Assembly: GCF_000150275.1 (NCBI RefSeq)
Contig: NW_002060943.1
Location: 9,518,209-9,582,208 of the forward strand
Source: Trichoplax adhaerens
Lineage: Eukaryota > Placozoa > Uniplacotomia > Trichoplacea > Trichoplacidae
Length of the DNA: 64,000 nt
Direction: 5' to 3'
Shown here: positions 22,800 through 37,300 of the stretch, piece after piece
Layout of the letters: every line of letters starts with the position of its first letter
Position numbering within the stretch: the first letter of the stretch is position 1
Program-made: the position numbers and the translations under genes
The notes under the pieces: model-generated
What the model was told of the DNA's origin: nothing
Database searches by the model: none
The model's input: only the letters and a program-made list of their open reading frames with translations

Positions 22800-25700
22800 A
22801 TGTCTGCGAAGTTACGCGTACTCCTACCTTCATCCACACAGAACTTAGACTTAAAAACACCTGGATCTGTGTTTATAGCTCATGAGGAAGATAGTGCAAG
22901 TGAAACTAACATCTTACAATTAGAAACATTTACTTATCAGAAAGAAGCCAGTGAGCACGATGTCCAAAAAAGCGATAGTGATGATGACGATTCTACTCTT
23001 AATGAAGAGGTTGATCTTAAAATTATAATTTAAAACACTACTATAATTTCTGTAAAATAAGTTATAACCTTACCCTTCCTTACCAGAATGCTGCAATAAG
23101 CGTCGAAATGATAGCTGAAGCTCTATCAAACTATGGTCGGTCCCCGGATGGACTACAACGTGTTTTTCTAGATGTTGAGCTGATTGGTAGAAATCTCATC
23201 GATATAACAGATATTGCCAAGTTCAATTACCTTCAGAAAGCAACACTATCATATAACAAAATCACTGGTAAAATGCCTGTTCAGTATTGAAAATTTTAAT
23301 TCAAAAAAGAACCTTACTTCTGTCGGTCGAATGGCCACAACATTAAGGTCAACTGATTTGATTACTTTCTTATAATTACCAATAACATAGATTTAACTTC
23401 GCTGAGTTACTTGCCTCACCTCGTCTATGTGGATGTGTCGCATAATGAATTAACGAAATTACTTGACTTCAAACCTCCAACGAATCTTAAAGTTAGGCAG
23501 TGATATTGATTTCTTAATAAGTGAGACGTATCACTTATTACTTGTAATTTTATGTCTTGAGTGTTGTCGCTGTACTCTGAATCTAGCTTAATAACTTACA
23601 ATAAATAACATTTATCTTTTAGTATGCCAATTTCTCACACAATAAACTCAAGGAGTTAGGAGATCTATCCGAATTTAATACGTTAGCTACCCTGAACCTA
23701 GATTGTATCCTAATCTAAAACTAAATACTAGCTTTAACTTAAGCAAAGCCTTCCTACTATTTACGTTCCTTTACTGCCTAAATGCAAAGATAATCAAATA
23801 TCAGAAATCCAAGGTTTGGAGAAAGCACATCGTTTAATGGAATTAAGGATAGCTCACAATAACATCACAAAGATCCAGAATTTGGACAACTTGCATATAA
23901 GAATTCTCGATTTAGTAAGCCCGGTGTTTGTCTTATAACTTTAACACTATTTATATGTAGCCTTTTATTTCCCACTTACTTTGCCTGCATTTGAATTTGA
24001 TAGGGAAATAATAAGATTAAGAAGATTGAAAATATCGAGACTTTAAAGTGGTTACAGGTGAAATTAGGCGCATATTGAATAAAATATTGTAAAATTAAAA
24101 TAACTATCGTTTCTCAATTTCAGTCTGTATTATATAGCATTTTTATCTAGCGAATAATTTTGTTCGGAGCCTTAAAGGACTGCAAAATCACGAAATGCTT
24201 GAAACTATCGATCTTGAAGATAATCAGGTAACAAAATGTTCATTTTTACATATACTGTTAACTATTTGAAACCGTGTACTATTCCCTCTAGATTATCGAT
24301 TACACAGAAATAAAGTATTTAAAAGATCTGGATTCTCTACGTGAATTGAACCTTAAAGGGAATCCTGTCCAGGTTAGACTATACTAAACAGTTTTTAGTC
24401 CATATCTAGCTAGGTAGTAGCTAACATCTTTAATAATCATAATGCTACTCGATTCTATTAGTCTTTACCGGATTATCGTCTGTCGATGTTATACCGAATT
24501 CCATGGCTAATTTCACTAGATCATAAGAAAGCGCTTGAGACTGAAAAGGTAGTTGAAATATTAAATGGAATTTTGAAAAAAGTGCTAAAAACCGTAAATT
24601 CACTTATGCTTATTTCATGCCTAACAGGTTGCTGCAAAAAATATTTTTGCGCCAAAAACTGAAAGTGTAGCCTGTTTAAATTTTGTTAACCATCACATGC
24701 ATTCATTTGCCCAATCGAGAAAGTTGTATGATAGGTAATAAAATAATATTTAATGAATGTGGTAACTCTTCGATAGCTGGTCATACTAATTTATTCAATT
24801 TATAAATAGCACCGAATCGCAACTGCATAAATCGTATCCTATAATTGTGTTTGTGGGACCAAGTGGCTCGGAAAAGAAAAATCTAATGTTCAAATTAATT
24901 GATGAATTTCCATCAAACATCGGTTACTGGTAAAGAGCCACATTACTGAAAATAGCCTAGCTGAAGATCAAATTTACTGATTTTCTACCCATATCCTATT
25001 TTTTTCTATTAGCCAACCGCTAACTACTAGAGCTGCAAGTACGAAGGAAAAAGACTTAAAACACTACCTATTTGTTAGCGAAGATAAATTTGAAATGCAG
25101 ATTAAATTGGTAACTCCAGTACTAGATTCAAATCATTCTAATGATTTGTCGTTGGATTGATTTCTCTATAAAATTTAAATTTATTTTATAATTGATAGGG
25201 TCGATTTCTACAGACATGTGAGATATTTGGACAGAAATATGGTATAACAAGGAACTCAATTGAAAAAATTGCTAGAAGGAAGTTAATTTGCTTAATTCAT
25301 ACAAATTTACAGGTATTAACTGAAGTCACTTGATTATATTTATATAAACGAAATGTTAGACTTTCCTTATCTCGCACTATATAGGGTGCATTAACACTCC
25401 GTTGCAGCCACTTTAAACCACGTTTTTTGTTGTTGATCCCGTTTTCTCACAAGGTAATTGGTAAATTTTCGGTATTTTATATGGTATAATGTCGATATTA
25501 TGACATTATTAAATAAGAATATTTAATTTGTTAAGAAACACGAAAATAGACTAAGAAAGACAGCTAGATTTTCAGACGGACAAATTACTCAGATTCTTGC
25601 GTCGCGTGAGGAGTATATTAACTTTAATACCGAAACACCAGGCTTTTTCGATTGCGTAATTAATACCGGTATGCATTAATACACTACTATATGTACGCAG

Positions 25701-26464
25701 GCATAATATTCTCTCGCAGTAAATATTCGTACATTTCTTTGTATTATGAAATGGATATTTAGCAAACAGTGGGATATAATTTAATGTCTATTCGCATTTG
25801 AATTTTAGATGATGATTGTAATACAATGGCGTATAAACCATTGCGCTCTATAGCTAAAAAAATGATCGGGACTAAGAATAATTCACCGATAGCACACTCA
25901 AGGATAAGTCGGCACGATGTCACAACTAATGGGGTTTCAACACATTACTTCAGCCATAGAACAATTTCAGAATCTACGGGAACGAATTCGACGCCAATCT
26001 CATATTTTGAACCTACTAAATTTCATTTTGAGGACACACAGGATGGTCAGGCGATAGAAGAGCAAGAAGCTCCTAGACCGGGAACGAGAGGAGATTATAG
26101 CATAGCTTATGAAAAAATGAAGCAAATGGGCTTTAAGCCTCAATCGGCTCCATTACAACTAGAAAGCGATGATTCATCGGTATACTCAGAATATAGCCAT
26201 AAAAGACCAATGTCAGCACCAGAGACTGTATCTGATGTTGAAATTAATGGATCCAAACATATAGCAGATAATACAAAATCCATTAGCAGCCTCACTGATA
26301 ATGGAAAGCATCAAGCTCAGTTCAAGCTATATCAATCAGAACCAAAGGATAACAAAAGGAACTCCGTCATTGAGCAATTTAATGATGAAATGAAAGTTTG
26401 GGCTGAAGTCATGGTAGATCATGAGGTCGATAACGTTTCAACAAACAAAGAGATCGTCTTATGA
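22800..26464 (+). CDS. LRGUK: LRGUK, leucine-rich repeat and guanylate kinase protein
   Basis: Sixteen exons join in phase from 22800-23009 through 25809-26464 and give 768 residues. After an acidic N-terminus comes SVEMIAEALSNYGRSPDGL, then about eight SDS22-type leucine-rich repeats (LSYNKIT, VSHNELTKL, FSHNKLKEL, LDYNQISEIQGL, IAHNNITKIQNL, LGNNKIKKIENI and others), an LRR cap (PDYRLSMLYRIPWLISLD), and a guanylate-kinase-like domain. In that domain the P-loop reads GPSGSEKKN in place of GxSGxGKS/T, with TTRAASTKEKD and HYLFVSEDKF following. The last exon codes about 200 polar residues with no known domain. In mammals LRGUK is needed for sperm head shaping and for growth of the flagellum. 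The altered P-loop suggests a binding rather than catalytic domain. Confidence 0.95.
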
Positions 26465-27293
26465 GTGAATTCTTGAAAATCTTTACATATTTTTAATCGG
26501 GTTCAAGGATTTAGAAGAAAATCCGATAAGAAAATGATAAATTTCTGAATCAGATTCGATCTGAACTAGCAAAGCTCAATGCAGAATTGCTGAAGGTCGC
26601 AATACGCTGTTACATTAATGTATTTTCTGAATAATTAACACTGTGTACACATGTGTTCGTTAAGAGAATGATTCACTGTATATTTACGTATAACGTAGTA
26701 CGCTATGTTTTAGCTTATTGCTATTTCATTATTGTATAATATCAAAACAAGTCGGATACACAATGATCGCTATGCTGTAGTTGATAACTTTTTGGTTACT
26801 TTGTTTATTCCAGGTATACCTACCATATTAGATGATATACTAGAAACGTTTTATAAGTATGAATATACAGTAGGAAGCAACGTAATATAATAATCTTGTA
26901 GCAGTTGATAGCTTGACTAAAAATGTTCTGTTTGCTAGCTGTAAAACCAACTACAGCATTTATCATGATTAATCTTACGAAATGTATATATCACTGTATA
27001 AAATTAAACCATTACGTATATACAGTAATTTCCTAGCATTTCAGTCAGTAGACCGTTAGAACTGAACAACGGTAACCCTAACCGAATAGCATATATTACA
27101 ATGATAATAGCTTCAAAGATACACTACTGGAAATACGTTTGATTTACCTAATAAAGTTCAACTCAGATACCCTCAAAGAATTAAATCTATCTCTTATTTT
27201 AAGAAAACCCAAACCTTGGGTAAAAGATGCAAATTTGCGTGCGCCATTAAGAACATACAATGTAAAGCGTCTATTCCATAAAGGCGAAGTTAT
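26465..27293. other. Convergent 3' interval, LRGUK and SLC35E3-like
   Basis: Stops of the two convergent genes are 829 bases apart. No exon is visible. The stretch should contain both 3' untranslated regions and both polyadenylation sites. Confidence 0.55.
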
Positions 27294-29747
27294 TCACTTG
27301 AGTGTAGGTGATGTCAGATAAATGTAGTTAGGAATATAACATAGTACTCCTACGATAGATATCGCAATGCCAATCAGCATAGGAGACCAAAAGAGGTAAT
27401 CAGAGAGAATAATGCCTATAACGATTACGGTAATAAACTTGAAAGTGGAAAGCAAAATATATCTATTGATACCAAGTTAAGGCTATAACTTCTATTTAAG
27501 CCTATTGATATGACAGGTATCTAACTTACGGCAAAGCCAATATTTATAAGATAGTTATAACAGGCCTTCATTGCACTGCTTTCGTATGACACATATAAAA
27601 TATATTTATTACTCGAAAGTAGCTATTTGGATGGATACGAAATCGGTTTCATCCGAGCGGTAATAATGTAGCTTGAGAAGTTAATTCCAAACGCGCAAAA
27701 ACCGGATAGTAATACCTAGGAATAATGGGATAACGATGTAAGTCTGCAGCGGCTATAGAGCACGTATTATGTTTGTCGCTGACAATGAGTACAGATAATA
27801 GATAAATAAATAACATAGCCAGCAATATGCTCTGGATATTGTAATTCAGGATACTATTAAATATTTCATTTAGTATCTGTTATTCAACATCATAAACGCA
27901 GATATTTCAATTCTTAAGTATAATTGAAACGAAATCATACGCGATACTTACGAGCAAAATGGATTGCCAAGATACTATTACACGAGATTGTCTTGTTAAT
28001 TCAGAAAAGAGGATTAATGGACATAAAACCAGCAGGGAAACAATAGCCTATACGTACACAGTTGATAAAATAAATCGAAATTATGTCTTAAAGGATATGA
28101 CCGAAACGACTATTTAGTTTCAGTATAAACTTTGCTTGTTGAATGCGGCGTTGCTAAAATTTTGGCGTAAGAAAATTTATCCGCTGGTACATTACAGTAC
28201 TGTACGAGAATATTAGTCAGAATAGTCAGAGGTATAGAATGCTAAAAACTATTTAAAAAATTAAGAACGTGAATAAATTGACCGACCTCATAATGCAATA
28301 GCTGCAAAGAATTAACGCACATCCGATGCTTATACGAGATCACTTTCTGCCAATTTTGATTGCCGGTTAAAATAGAAATAAATAAAAAAATATCGTAAGA
28401 GACCCTGATTTTTTGGATGACTTGAGAAGGAGGCACAAATTTTGTTTACAAGTTATATTAGACTTAATTACTTTACTACCTTTTAATAAATACAATATTC
28501 TATCACTCTGCGAAGGTATACACTTACATGCGTACAGTATACACGAAGTAAAAATCATAGACGTTACAGTATTAGATCCTAATGGTAAACATTGTACTGC
28601 ATACGTATATGTGAAAAGAGTCAAACGTATTTTCTGCAGTATTATACACGAAAGTTCCCTGATAAAATCGCGTATACCTTCGTTTGCAGATCTATACTAA
28701 GTAATCAGGTCTACTAAGTATACGTACAGTAGCAAGACCTAACGTACACTACTTGAGAATGATATAATTTGCAGGGTAACAACTTTAATAAAGTCTTAAT
28801 TTTTACGTATTTATACTTTATAGAGAGATATCTAGCAGCAGTAATGACAGTATCAAACATGTTCAAGAATCTTCATTGCAGAATACAGTATACGAGTATT
28901 AAATAGTACTACTGTAATTTGCAAGTGAATATCTATAAATGTAAGTTTCAAATTAAAATAGGCACTTCTGAACGATGAATAAACTAACTTACAATACGGT
29001 AGCCAGCTGCCAGCATGGAACCAATAATGCATGTTACATAACCCACTGTAGATATTCGAACATTAAATCTCGCATAAATAATGAATCCCGATGTAGTTAA
29101 TACCTATTAGTTGTTATAAATCGTCAAAGGCATATCGCTTATATTGTAATGGTACAGAATAGTATTAGAACAGTGTGGTGCAGCATTGTTTTCTAGCAGA
29201 ATCTATCTAAACAGGAGTATACTATATTACGTAATCATACTCAATAAAAAATCGATATATCAGCTACTTTATTTAGTGTTATACGTTAATTACACTTCTT
29301 CTAAGTTCGTTACTTAAAAAAACGTTTCTATTCAGAACTTACATGGCCAAGAATCAATGACCTTGTCCAAAACTTATCACGATAGAAATCTTCAATTGCG
29401 AAGATAATTAGGTTAGCCAAAGTCTTAGCTAACTGATAAGTTACAAGGCTATTGCAATAAATAGATAAGTTGTTGAAGAGAACATAAGCACCAAATAGCA
29501 TTGATAAAGGTAAATGCTGGATAAATTCGATCCTCTTTACTACATAAACATTTTTTGCGCGACATAGTTGTAGTAATAGAACAATAACCAAAAGATGAAT
29601 TGCAGTTAGTGTTATAGGATGGAAATCGAAAATAGTAAATAAGAGTTTGTTAATCACAACAACGCCAACTGATGCCAGATAGTTAACACATAAGAGGCCA
29701 GTCGAAATTTTGTTTTCAATTTGATGCCGTATACTACAACTGTTCAT
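27294..29747 (-). CDS. SLC35E3-like nucleotide-sugar/triose transporter
   Basis: Seven exons join in phase (29343-29747, 28993-29103, 28287-28346, 27952-28047, 27639-27715, 27530-27575, 27294-27437) and total 939 bases, giving 312 residues; human SLC35E3 has 313. The protein is made of hydrophobic helices throughout. Family marks include VVVINKLLFTIFDFHPITLTA, FNNLSIYCNSLVTYQLAKTL, VNSLQLLHYE and VLLSGFCAFGINFSSY. These are multi-pass drug/metabolite transporter-superfamily proteins of Golgi or endoplasmic reticulum membranes. The substrate of SLC35E3 is not established, so none is assigned here. The exon 3 donor reads GAG|GTCGGT, an unusual +3 C. The residue E at the end of exon 3 joins AIVSLL, which keeps the helix. 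Orthology to E3 rather than another SLC35E member is likely but not proven. Confidence 0.88.
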
Positions 29748-31323
29748 TACGCTATATCGAGGCTATAACATCCAAACCTCGATGAAGTAAATTTACAACT
29801 GTAATGATGTACATATATATATACTATGATACTCGTATATCAACTTGAAGGCATCATGATACAATATACTATATTGTACAGTATGTTACAAGGTCAGAAA
29901 GACGAATTGAATGACTAATTATAGTTATAGTTATATAATTGTTGGTCCCTATATTGTAGTGAGTACAGTACAGGACTATAAATAGTGATAGTACTTTAGT
30001 ACTACACGGTAGGTAATTAATTAAGACGGTCAATCGTACTACAGTACCGTATGTTTGTAACAAGTGCTACGGTACTGAATAGCTTGGGGACATCCGAATA
30101 TATACAGTATGTAGTATATCACTTTTGTCTGCCTCCAGGGCTCAATCATTCACGAAGTATCTTAACAATATTGTAACATAGTAATACCAATATTGCGCAC
30201 TGTTATTGCTATATACTATATATATATATTATATATTCTATTCTAACAGTATATGTAAATTTAATGATAATTTAACCTTTACCGTAGGCTATAATTTTAT
30301 TTTATGCCTGCTCATTCAAGCGGAGAGTTTACCAGTAAGCAACAAATTACTATCGGTAAACCGGACGTTATAGGCAGTGTTAACAATTGCAACTTGTAGA
30401 CTATATATTATTGTTCTCGCTCATGGCTAGAATTAAATTACAGTAAAATATATTTGATTTGCTATTACAAGATCAGCACCAGTTTTCCGTATCAATACAA
30501 ACTTAAATAATTCGATAGACAAATTAAGCTAGCTTTTAATTGGTAAAAAATGAACGTAATATAATAGAATTGAATTCAGTTCATTTGGCTATGCACGCTG
30601 TACTATAGATATCCGCTAAATAATCGAAAGCAATTCTGTGCCCTAAACCCAAAGCTTATTTATAAAGCTAAAACTGACTGTGAACGTGTAATACGTCACT
30701 GAACCCCACCATACTAATTCTGAGAGAAAAAAGTCTCTAGGAATTATTTCTTTAACAACTTTAATATCGCCTGCCGGTAGTGCCGGTAGAGACATAGATG
30801 TTAAGATTGACATTTACACATTAATTCAGGTTACATTCTTGCTACCTGCAACCTTTCGTTAGTTAAAAATTACAAGTTGTACAAAATTTAAAAGCCACAA
30901 ATAATATGGACATGCCTTTGAACATAATTGTACGTATATTGCATAGATAAGAATATCCTTAACGACGTAACAAGCTAAGTATGGTATATAAAATATTCCG
31001 ATATTTAATGTGTATCATTGTAATACACAAAATCCTAATACTGCATTAACATGACTAACCATCGCTCTTCCGTCTTTTTACTTACAAGGATATATGACGG
31101 CCTTATGCTTTAAGGTTAAAAGAATTAACAAAGCTGTCTCTTATAAGTTACTTACAAAATTTTCTTTAATTAAATATCAATTGTATTGCAACATACTCCC
31201 ATAAAGAGTACCGTAAGTTGGATTGCTACTGCCGAAATATTTGAGCTATTTTCGGCATAACGGTCGAAATAATTCACACAATGCTAATGAAATGTATAGT
31301 TAATTTTCTCCGCCTTTAAAAGT
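29748..31323. other. Intergenic interval with AT microsatellite
   Basis: No exon was recognised. The left part holds the SLC35E3-like promoter, the right part the 3' untranslated region of DNAH6. An alternating TA tract (TATATATATATTATATAT) lies near 30215-30236. A minus-strand frame at 29869-30063 is short and without homology. Confidence 0.5.
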
Positions 31324-34300
31324 CTAATCGTTTAATTGACATAGCAAGGCCGAACCCCTAGCAATCCAGTGATCATCATCTAAGTCTGTTGGTAAACTGA
31401 CCATCACAACGAAGTTAGTAGAATGTCCTGGAATAAGAGCAAAAATCATCATTAATAATTTACGATTATGCTAGTATTTAATCTGATCAGTTTATCGCAA
31501 ATATTAAAAACCTGTTGTTGATAGCACTCCCGCTCTGGCAGAGGTTTTATAGAGTGGAAATTTACTACAATTATCATCAGGGATACATTCTTTTCTAGGT
31601 TCCAGATGTAACACTGGTAAAATCTGTATAAATCAACATTTAAATAATTAATGTACGTCCTATATAATAGTTCACAAGCCAACAATAACAGATAAGTTAT
31701 ACTAACACTAGTGATTTCACCAGGTAAGGAGTCTGATACCATCATGCTATCATCATTCCAGCGACATGCGTCCATAAATAATCCGTGAATTAATACTCCG
31801 TTCTCAGGTACTTCAATATCAATCTACACAAATGACATTATTAAGATAGTTATGAATAATAAGTTATCTAAACAAGAAACAACCATTCATTTTTAAAACA
31901 TAAATATCATTCGTCAAGTAAAATGTTACTAGTACTTACAGTATCTTGAGAAGTACTAGTAAAATCAGTTTTTGAAGTCTCGCCCTGATTGATGTATTGT
32001 GGGTAAACCGAAAAATGAAAGCTTAACTGGTCGATGGGATAATTATATTTTCTAGCGTAGTTTTGCAAAACCCCTGTTAAGAAACCTGGTAATAATTTCA
32101 AAATTTACGATTGGCGTCAATAATTCTTTAGTAGAAAGCATGAATAATTAATTGCTAGAGAGATTAAAAACATTCATTACCTTGCGGAAAGAAAAAGCCT
32201 GATATCCAGAAGGCTTTGGGATTTCCATTACTGATCCAAGTCTGAAGATAAATTTATAGAAATTACGAGATGATGGGTCAATTTTAGATCGCAGTTGTTT
32301 CATACATACATTAATGAATTGAATTCTCAATATTAAATCTTTAATCCACGATCCTAAAGGTTTTAAGGATGGATATGCAGCAGTCGCCCATAATTCAGGA
32401 ATCTAAAGAACAAGTAAAATACGTATTCAAAATTAAAAGGGCAAAGATCTGCGTGATGATATTCATTGCATATACGGCACATTATAACAAAAATCTTATC
32501 AACAAAGTGCATCACTACTCGCACTAACATGTAGCGACGTCACAAAATGACATACGTAAATACATACGAGTATATACGACTTATTGAAAGCAGTACTTTA
32601 ACAAACGTTACATATGAATAAGTAATAAAATTTACAATGTCAATTAAATTTTAGCGCACCTGATTATTTAAGAAACTTCCGTAAACTTTTTCTAATTCTT
32701 CGGACATAACTACAACACCCATTATGGCTTTCGTAAGAGAGTCAAGTGAGGTCTATACAAAAAATAATTGATATAGCAAGGAAAATGACTATGGCGTATA
32801 TAATTATTCGTATTTCATTGGAGATTCGGTATATTAACCTTTATTACGTTCACTAAGTTGTGAAATCGGTCGAATTCTTGTGAGAGAACAACTGTCAATG
32901 AATTTGATCTTCCAAGGTCGTCAAGCTGTGCATTTTAAACCAAATTATTAAGTTAAAAATTGGTACATCACCGATCATTCATTACCGAAGATTTATTTCT
33001 AATTATAATGAATTACCTCAAACAATGACTTCTCGCCTTGAGTAATATCTAATTTATCAGGTAGCTTCTTTAAAATATTGTCTGCAAGTTCTAGAATAAT
33101 TTCATCGCTTGTCTGGCCACTAGCAGATGTCATGATGCGAGGCTGAACATCCAATACTGTCCGAATTAAGTGATTTCCTTCCTGAATCTAAATGCGGGAA
33201 ATACCAGATTATTTTTAGTTATAGTAATTGTTATGTATAGTCACAACTGTATTGAGCTAGTTAGCATCACAGTCCAACTCATAGCTGTACGTTGAATACA
33301 CGTCTTATATAAGGTATCTATAATCACGTATTATAATCCATATAATATTATGTTAGGCTACAGTGCTAAATCTTAATATGGCGGTAGCACTACCTTTTAA
33401 TTTTAATTATACATAAATATATATAGATATATCACAGTTATATCATGACCAGTACATGAGAACAGGGGCTACTGTGGTAGTCCTGATAACAATCACATAT
33501 AGTTTACATACTCGTAATAACATTATCCACTACAGTAATCTCTACAGATTCTAATAATTTCATACCTGATACGAAATATTGGCGTTATTATGCATGCCAA
33601 AGACTTCCGGTTCGTCCGTAAATGGTAACTGTTCGATATAATCCCGATACAAAGTTAAGTCTTTACATTCCGGAGCGTAATAAATTCCTGAAATATCAAA
33701 ATATAGAATCTAGGTTACTACTAGTTAGTGACAGATACAGTATTTGATCATATGCATATGCAAACTCCCTGTAACATACAATATACTGTATACACATTAA
33801 ACCATAATATATATACGAATATGATGTTTCAGTAACCTGATGAAGACAGCGTATGATTTGCATCTAAAATAAGTGGTGAAAAGAATCGCTTTAAAAGGGT
33901 CCTAAGACATCTCTGATCAAAATTATCCGTGACTCGACCACCGTAGGTAATCTATAGAATATATTTTAAGTGATCTTTTAGTAAGCAAAATACGCCTATT
34001 ATAATGATTTATCATTTGCTTCAACTGTTGATACCTCTCCGATTATAAAAGTTAAGGCTGGCCACGCAATCTGCTGATGTCCTTCATCAATGAATATTTT
34101 TAAATTTTCTAAAGCGCACTCACGATCAGAATCGTTAAATTGGTACCTAATATTCCATCCAAGCGGTCCAAACTTTTTTCGTTCTAAAATTACAGCATGA
34201 AAAAAGCATAGACCAAATACTAGTTTGCGCCATACTGTCCCTAATAGGTGCTCATTAAATGATACTGGATCAATTTCTGCGAACGATCTTCGCAAATTTG

Positions 34301-37300
34301 ACCGTAGTCCTTTCGGTAGTTCGTTCGTTACTTTGATACTATTCTGTAAGATAGTCACTGGAAACGCTTTTGTTGGCATTGAACTTAGAAAGAAGCGAAA
34401 TTCTTCGTGGATATGAGTATCTGGTAGAGTAAATGTCTTTATTATATTTTCTAAAGAAGGCATCCAAGATTCAGCTAAATGACAGTTTTGAAGAAAGACC
34501 CAATTTCCACTTCTCATTGCGCTTAAAATCATTTTTTCTGCTATTGGGCCTTGGCCTTGACCTAAAGAAATTGATTGTACCTTTGACATAAATCCTTGAT
34601 CTTTCGCAAATCGTTGAAATCCACTCATCGGATCAGATCCAGTAGATAGTATAAAAATTAAAGGTGTATATTGATTCATATCCTGATATAGTATCGATAA
34701 ATCCGTGGATGGACTCTCAACAAATTCTTTACCTAGATTCATAATTATAAAATCGAATATCGCGAAAATCATCTCTTCTTCTTTAAATTCCTTTATCATA
34801 ATGAGTTTCTGAAAATTTGTTAGTCTGACATTCCAATGACCTCTAACTTTATCCTGCTCGTTGTCATCATCCTCAAAGGTTCCCAGAGAGCTAGTCGCAG
34901 GCATAGACGGTAAAGGATGATATCCTTCCCATTCAGCAGGATTTAAATCTAGTTTCGTTCTTCCAAGAGTGATGCTTACTGAAGTTTTCGTAATATCTGA
35001 ACACAAATTTTTGAAGGCAGGTAGATTTTCTTGCAAGTTGCAGCAAGCAGCCCAGGTTTCTGGTGTAATCCATGATACATCTGGTTTCTTACCGCGTTGT
35101 CTATTCATGGAAGAATTACCACGTAAAAAGTAATTCCATTCACCATCATCAATTTCTCCTCGTTGTTTTAATATATCGCAACAAACCATAAATGAAGCTA
35201 CCACTTTGTGACGTTCGAATAATCCTCTGGAGACGTTAACATAAATAGTTTGAGTACAGTTTGTAACTAAAGTATTTAACCGTTGGCCCAAATCGTCAGC
35301 TTTCTCGCTTTTTTCGATACATTTATTAAAAAGTTGTTTAAAATATTTTAGTGAATATTGATACATTGGATCAATTTCTGCCAATGATGCAACAACAAAA
35401 TAAAGTACTGAACCTCTAGTAGCTACACTGCGATACTTTTCGCGAGCTACAGAAATTTTTGCTTCAGTTTGTTCCGCTTCTTTAAGCCTAGTAGAAATGA
35501 CACTTGACGTTACTTTTGACTCATTTAAGGTATTAATTAAGTCTTCATCATCCAGTATATTGCCTTCAGAGTTAAACAGTAATTTTAAGATTCTTTCTTC
35601 GATTACTTTTAATTGATTTTTATCAGTATTTATTCGAACAATAAGTTGATTTCTTTGATCTTCAAGTTCAGGCTTCTCTAAACGTACAACATCACTTAAC
35701 AGTTGGTCTTCCAATCCGGATTTGTTTACGGTAAAATTAATTATTGTAACTTTGATACAAACGTCAGGTAGATAGTGTGGGTTAGCCAGTTTTGTTGTAA
35801 TGTACAACCTGAAATTCTTGTCATATTCAATGTCACTATCGCCTATTCTTATCAGCGATCGCCCTTGTTGTACAAATATTTGCTGTAACAAAATTGGTTC
35901 TAGTGACGGATCTAATGTCTCTTCAACTTCTTCTAGTAAAACCGGCTTTCCAATTCTCATACAATTTTCAAGGGTACGTAGAAAGTTAGAGTCAGTCTGC
36001 TTAATTATTTTTAAACCATTTTTTAATTCTTTATTCTTTATCCAACGGCTTGCTTGATCCTGGGGATCTATCATTAACGGCCACCTTTTTGTGTGCGCAA
36101 CGAGAATTGCATTTTCAATCGAAGTAAGGTCACGCGGGAGTCCATCGGCATTCCATTGACGTATTTCGAAAGGATCTGCCATTACATTAATGAGACTATA
36201 ATTCTCCGAAATTGGAATATTAAGATCTTTGCATTGTTCAATCCATTTAAGCATTAGTTCTTCCCTGTAGGAATGTACAAATGCACCGAAGTAAGCTACG
36301 CATGCAGCTGAAACGAAAACATTACCAGTTACATTGGACAACTCGTTATTATAAATTTTAATATTCTCCTTCCATCTGATCTGCTCATCAGCTAATGCCG
36401 ACGTCAATTTTGATGCTCTTTTAAGTCTTGCCGCCGTTTGTGCGATATTTTTAGTTAATTTATCTTTTTCATTGACGCTCTGTTCATATTTTGCGTGCAG
36501 AAATGCAATCTCATTCTCAACTTCCGCCAATCTAGCCTGCTTTTCAGCCAGAGCTTTATTAGTTTCATCTAATTCTGCTTCAGCAGCAGCTAATCTTATT
36601 CTTTTTGGCTCTACTTCACGATAAACCTTAGCATATAAATCACATGCCCGAACCCACATACACATTGATTTACATGCTTTCGAAGTTCTTTCGACTACTT
36701 CGGGAATGAATCTAGGATTTTCTACGTATTTCTTTAATTTCTTGAGAACAACTTCTGGTATATTATTCTTGTCGAAGTCTATTAGTCTTTTTAGGAAACC
36801 GGCATCATTAAGGATTTGTTTCGCAGATATCCAGTCAGGTTTTACCTGTAATAAAACACATACTGCCTCCATGACCGTTAGGACCATTTCAGGAGGACTT
36901 TGAAAAACTCTTATTTCAGCAATATCTGATTTGTCTAAAGCTTTCAAAGCTTCTTTAGCAGCTTCTAATGCCGGTAAAGCTTCATCTAAGTCCCTTTGAG
37001 CGTCCTCTTTAATAGCAGATGTATGTTCAGCTTTTTGTTTTGCAATTGCCTCGTCCTCCAAAACTACCCTGCGAACAGTATCAGCTTTTTTCTGATCTTC
37101 TTGCAGCTGTTCCATGAGTTTTTCAGTATGCTCGGATTTTTGTTTCAATTCTGGTTCCAATGCTGTTAACTCAGATTCCATTTTAGCTACCAGCTCATTC
37201 GTTTCCAGCAACTTACTTAAACCATTTTTTACTCTTTTCCGAGCGTTAGTTAGTTGTTTACTTTTTTTTTCGAGCATTGATAAGTATGAATTAATCAACT

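Noticed and set aside
27139-27321. Plus-strand frame of 60 codons
   Set aside because: Part of it is the reverse complement of the last coding bases of the SLC35E3-like gene and it has no homology of its own.
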